A stretch of DNA of 64,000 nt from NCBI GenBank assembly GCA_963702555.1, contig CAVPCW010000014.1:186001-250000 (forward strand), given 5' to 3'. The notes under the pieces are model-generated. The model searched no databases. It was not told the DNA's origin and was given only the letters and a program-made list of their open reading frames with translations. A program made the position numbers and the translations under genes. Each line of letters begins with the position of its first letter. Within the stretch, counting starts at the first letter, position 1. The stretch is from CAMFLJ01 sp963702555 (GTDB lineage Bacteria; Actinomycetota; Acidimicrobiia; Acidimicrobiales; Acidimicrobilacustridaceae). Of this stretch, positions 62,658-64,000 are shown one piece after another.

Positions 62658-63770
62658 ATGTCGAACCCGGGCCGATCCCGGCGCCTCATCGCCGTCGGAA
62701 TCTTCCTGGTGACGTTGCTGACCCTGACCGTCGCGTGGGGGTGGGTGACCGGCTCGGACGAACGCTCTGCGTGTCCGGGTGATGCGACGCTGACGACGAG
62801 GCTCGCCGACGGGGACCTCCGGCTGCGCCCCTTCGCTCCCGCATCGCCCTGGAACCAGCGGATCCCGCTCGACCAGCAGCCCGATCTCTCGGACCCCACG
62901 GTCGACGAGCTCACCACGGCCTTCCGGGCGGGGACCACCGGCGGCCGCCCCGAGGAGCTCGGGTCGGTCCACACGTGGGTGAACTCCGAGAGCTACTCGA
63001 TCCCGCTGTTCCAGGCCGACGAGTGCGACCCGTCGGTGCGGTTCGACCAGGACTGGGAGAGCGAGTCCCTCAGCGGCGGCCCCATGCGGATACCCGAGGA
63101 GGCGGTCCCGGCGCCGGGAACCGACGCCACCCTGCTCGTCGTGCAGCCAGACGGCCGTACCCTCCTCGAGGTCTTCCGGGCCCGCCGTATCAACAGCACG
63201 ACCTGGCACTCCGAACGTGTCGAGCTGGTCGAACTGGACGGCACCGGCATGGGCCCCGACAACGGCATCCGAGCCTTCGGCGGCTCGGCCTATGGCGGCC
63301 TGATCCGGAAGTGGGAGGTCGATCCGACCGATCCGAACTACCGGGACGGAGTGATCGACCACGGCCTCGCCATCGCCGTGCCCAATTCGATGCTGCGCTT
63401 CACCGACGGCGATCCCGGGCGCGATGCCAACGGATTCGGCACGAGCTTCGGGTACGTCGCGCCGGCCACGGAACAGGACTTCGACTCCAAGTGGGCCTAC
63501 CGCGGCATCATCCCGATGGGGTCCAAGGTGGTCCTGCCGGCCTCGGTCGACGTGGACGGACTCGGCTTCGGCCCCGCGGTCCGGAGCATCGCCCTCGCCC
63601 TGCAGCGACACGGCGGCTTCGTCGCCGACCGGTCCGGGGATGGCGTGGTGACCTTCTACGCCGAACCCGGCGTGCCGGAGGCTTGGCTCGACGGGGCCCG
63701 GGGTGAGGACGCCGACGTCAAGGAGCTCGACGTCCTGCGCTCCCTCCTCGTCATCGTCCCCCCGAGTTGA
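62658..63770 (+). CDS. Secreted/anchored protein of unknown function
   Basis: A 370-residue protein. A positively charged start and one N-terminal hydrophobic helix (LIAVGIFLVTLLTLTVAWGWV) make it membrane-anchored or secreted. The soluble part begins APASPWNQRIP and continues with GTDATLLVVQPDGRTLLEVFRA, MGPDNGIRAFGGSAYGGLIR, HGLAIAVPNSMLRF, and a C-terminal VADRSGDGVVTFYAEPGVPEAW. The order of motifs resembles actinobacterial extracytoplasmic proteins that accompany polysaccharide genes, but I recognise no named family. It is divergent from the Wzz-headed operon and convergent with the probable flippase. Confidence 0.65.
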   Translation: MSNPGRSRRLIAVGIFLVTLLTLTVAWGWVTGSDERSACPGDATLTTRLADGDLRLRPFAPASPWNQRIPLDQQPDLSDPTVDELTTAFRAGTTGGRPEELGSVHTWVNSESYSIPLFQADECDPSVRFDQDWESESLSGGPMRIPEEAVPAPGTDATLLVVQPDGRTLLEVFRARRINSTTWHSERVELVELDGTGMGPDNGIRAFGGSAYGGLIRKWEVDPTDPNYRDGVIDHGLAIAVPNSMLRFTDGDPGRDANGFGTSFGYVAPATEQDFDSKWAYRGIIPMGSKVVLPASVDVDGLGFGPAVRSIALALQRHGGFVADRSGDGVVTFYAEPGVPEAWLDGARGEDADVKELDVLRSLLVIVPPS

Positions 63771-63784
63771 GACCGTCGCCTCCA

Positions 63785-64000
63785 TCAGGCGACGGCGTCG
63801 GAGCCGAAGCGAGATCGCACCTTTGCCCATGCCGCCGCGCGCTCGCTCGGCTCGGTCGCCGTGGGTAGCACGATGGCGGCGTAGAAGACCGTCCCCACGC
63901 CCATGGCGAGGAGGGCACCGAGGAAGGTCGGCACGTAGACGTCAATCACGCGGGAGACGGCAAATCCGGCAGATGCTGCCGCGAGGACCCCGACCACCGC
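63785..64000 (-). CDS. C-terminal end of a polytopic membrane protein (probable polysaccharide flippase), partial
   Basis: The last 71 residues in the window: two hydrophobic helices (VVGVLAAASAGFAVSRVIDVYVP and FLGALLAMGVGTVFYAAIVLP) and a charged tail ending KVRSRFGSDAVA. The frame stays open to the right edge. The helix pattern and position beside a repeat-unit assembly operon suggest a Wzx/MurJ-like exporter, but the visible part is too short to be sure. Confidence 0.5.
   Translation of the reverse strand, partial: AVVGVLAAASAGFAVSRVIDVYVPTFLGALLAMGVGTVFYAAIVLPTATEPSERAAAWAKVRSRFGSDAVA

Overview
This window is GC-rich (about 70 %) bacterial chromosome, most probably from an actinobacterium and perhaps from the Acidimicrobiia. 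That placement is inferred from base composition, frequent GTG starts, a mycothiol-type maleylpyruvate isomerase-fold protein and overall gene style. No rRNA, CRISPR array or complete prophage is visible.

Layout. 1-13.6 kb: a cysteine-type sulfatase (running off the left edge) and a LURP-one protein on the minus strand. Divergent from them are a MalT-like LuxR regulator, a DUF2252 protein, a radical-SAM sulfatase maturase, a ClC transporter, a K+ channel, a cupin, a YrhK-like protein, glutamate decarboxylase and three membrane proteins. This looks like a sulfatase-maturation pair followed by an acid/ion-stress group. 13.6-21.8 kb: SDR, PilZ, a secreted-type esterase, small cupin and CMD-fold genes, two truncated-gene junctions, and a tightly coupled glycan operon (GT4, a helical-barrel protein, GH130, a CheB start). 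22.1-34.8 kb: a DUF1611/racemase pair, amidase, cytochrome c lipoprotein, enoyl-CoA hydratase, a PilZ protein with an acidic repeat tail, nitrilase, PhnA, SDR, and the HrpB helicase. 35-38 kb: an MBL-fold hydrolase open in frame into a membrane phosphodiesterase.

38.24-45.13 kb is a small genomic island at the 3' end of tRNA-Leu(GAG). A 12-base copy of the tRNA end is found at 38241 and 39676, and a serine-recombinase remnant abuts the tRNA. The cargo is CsbD, MerR, an SDR, a sugar C-methyltransferase, a GT2 and a second methyltransferase. 45.3-49.1 kb: a P450 flanked on both sides by pairs of hairpin repeats, an M3 peptidase and an SRPBCC protein. 49.5-55 kb: a frameshift-rich stretch holding a maleylpyruvate isomerase-fold protein and a thiamine uptake operon (thiamine pyrophosphokinase, ThiB, ThiP, ThiQ) under a TPP riboswitch. 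55-64 kb: an exopolysaccharide locus with two Wzz proteins, an O-antigen ligase-like polymerase, GT4, a polyprenyl glycosylphosphotransferase and a polysaccharide deacetylase, next to a secreted protein of unknown function and the end of a probable flippase.

Quality caveat. Many genes carry single-base shifts, mostly apparent one-base insertions in G/C runs, with a dense cluster at 49.5-53 kb. These look more like consensus errors in a draft assembly than biological decay, so the affected genes are annotated as whole genes with shift positions. The two gene-end junctions at 17.4-18.2 kb are of another kind: sequence between two gene ends is missing.
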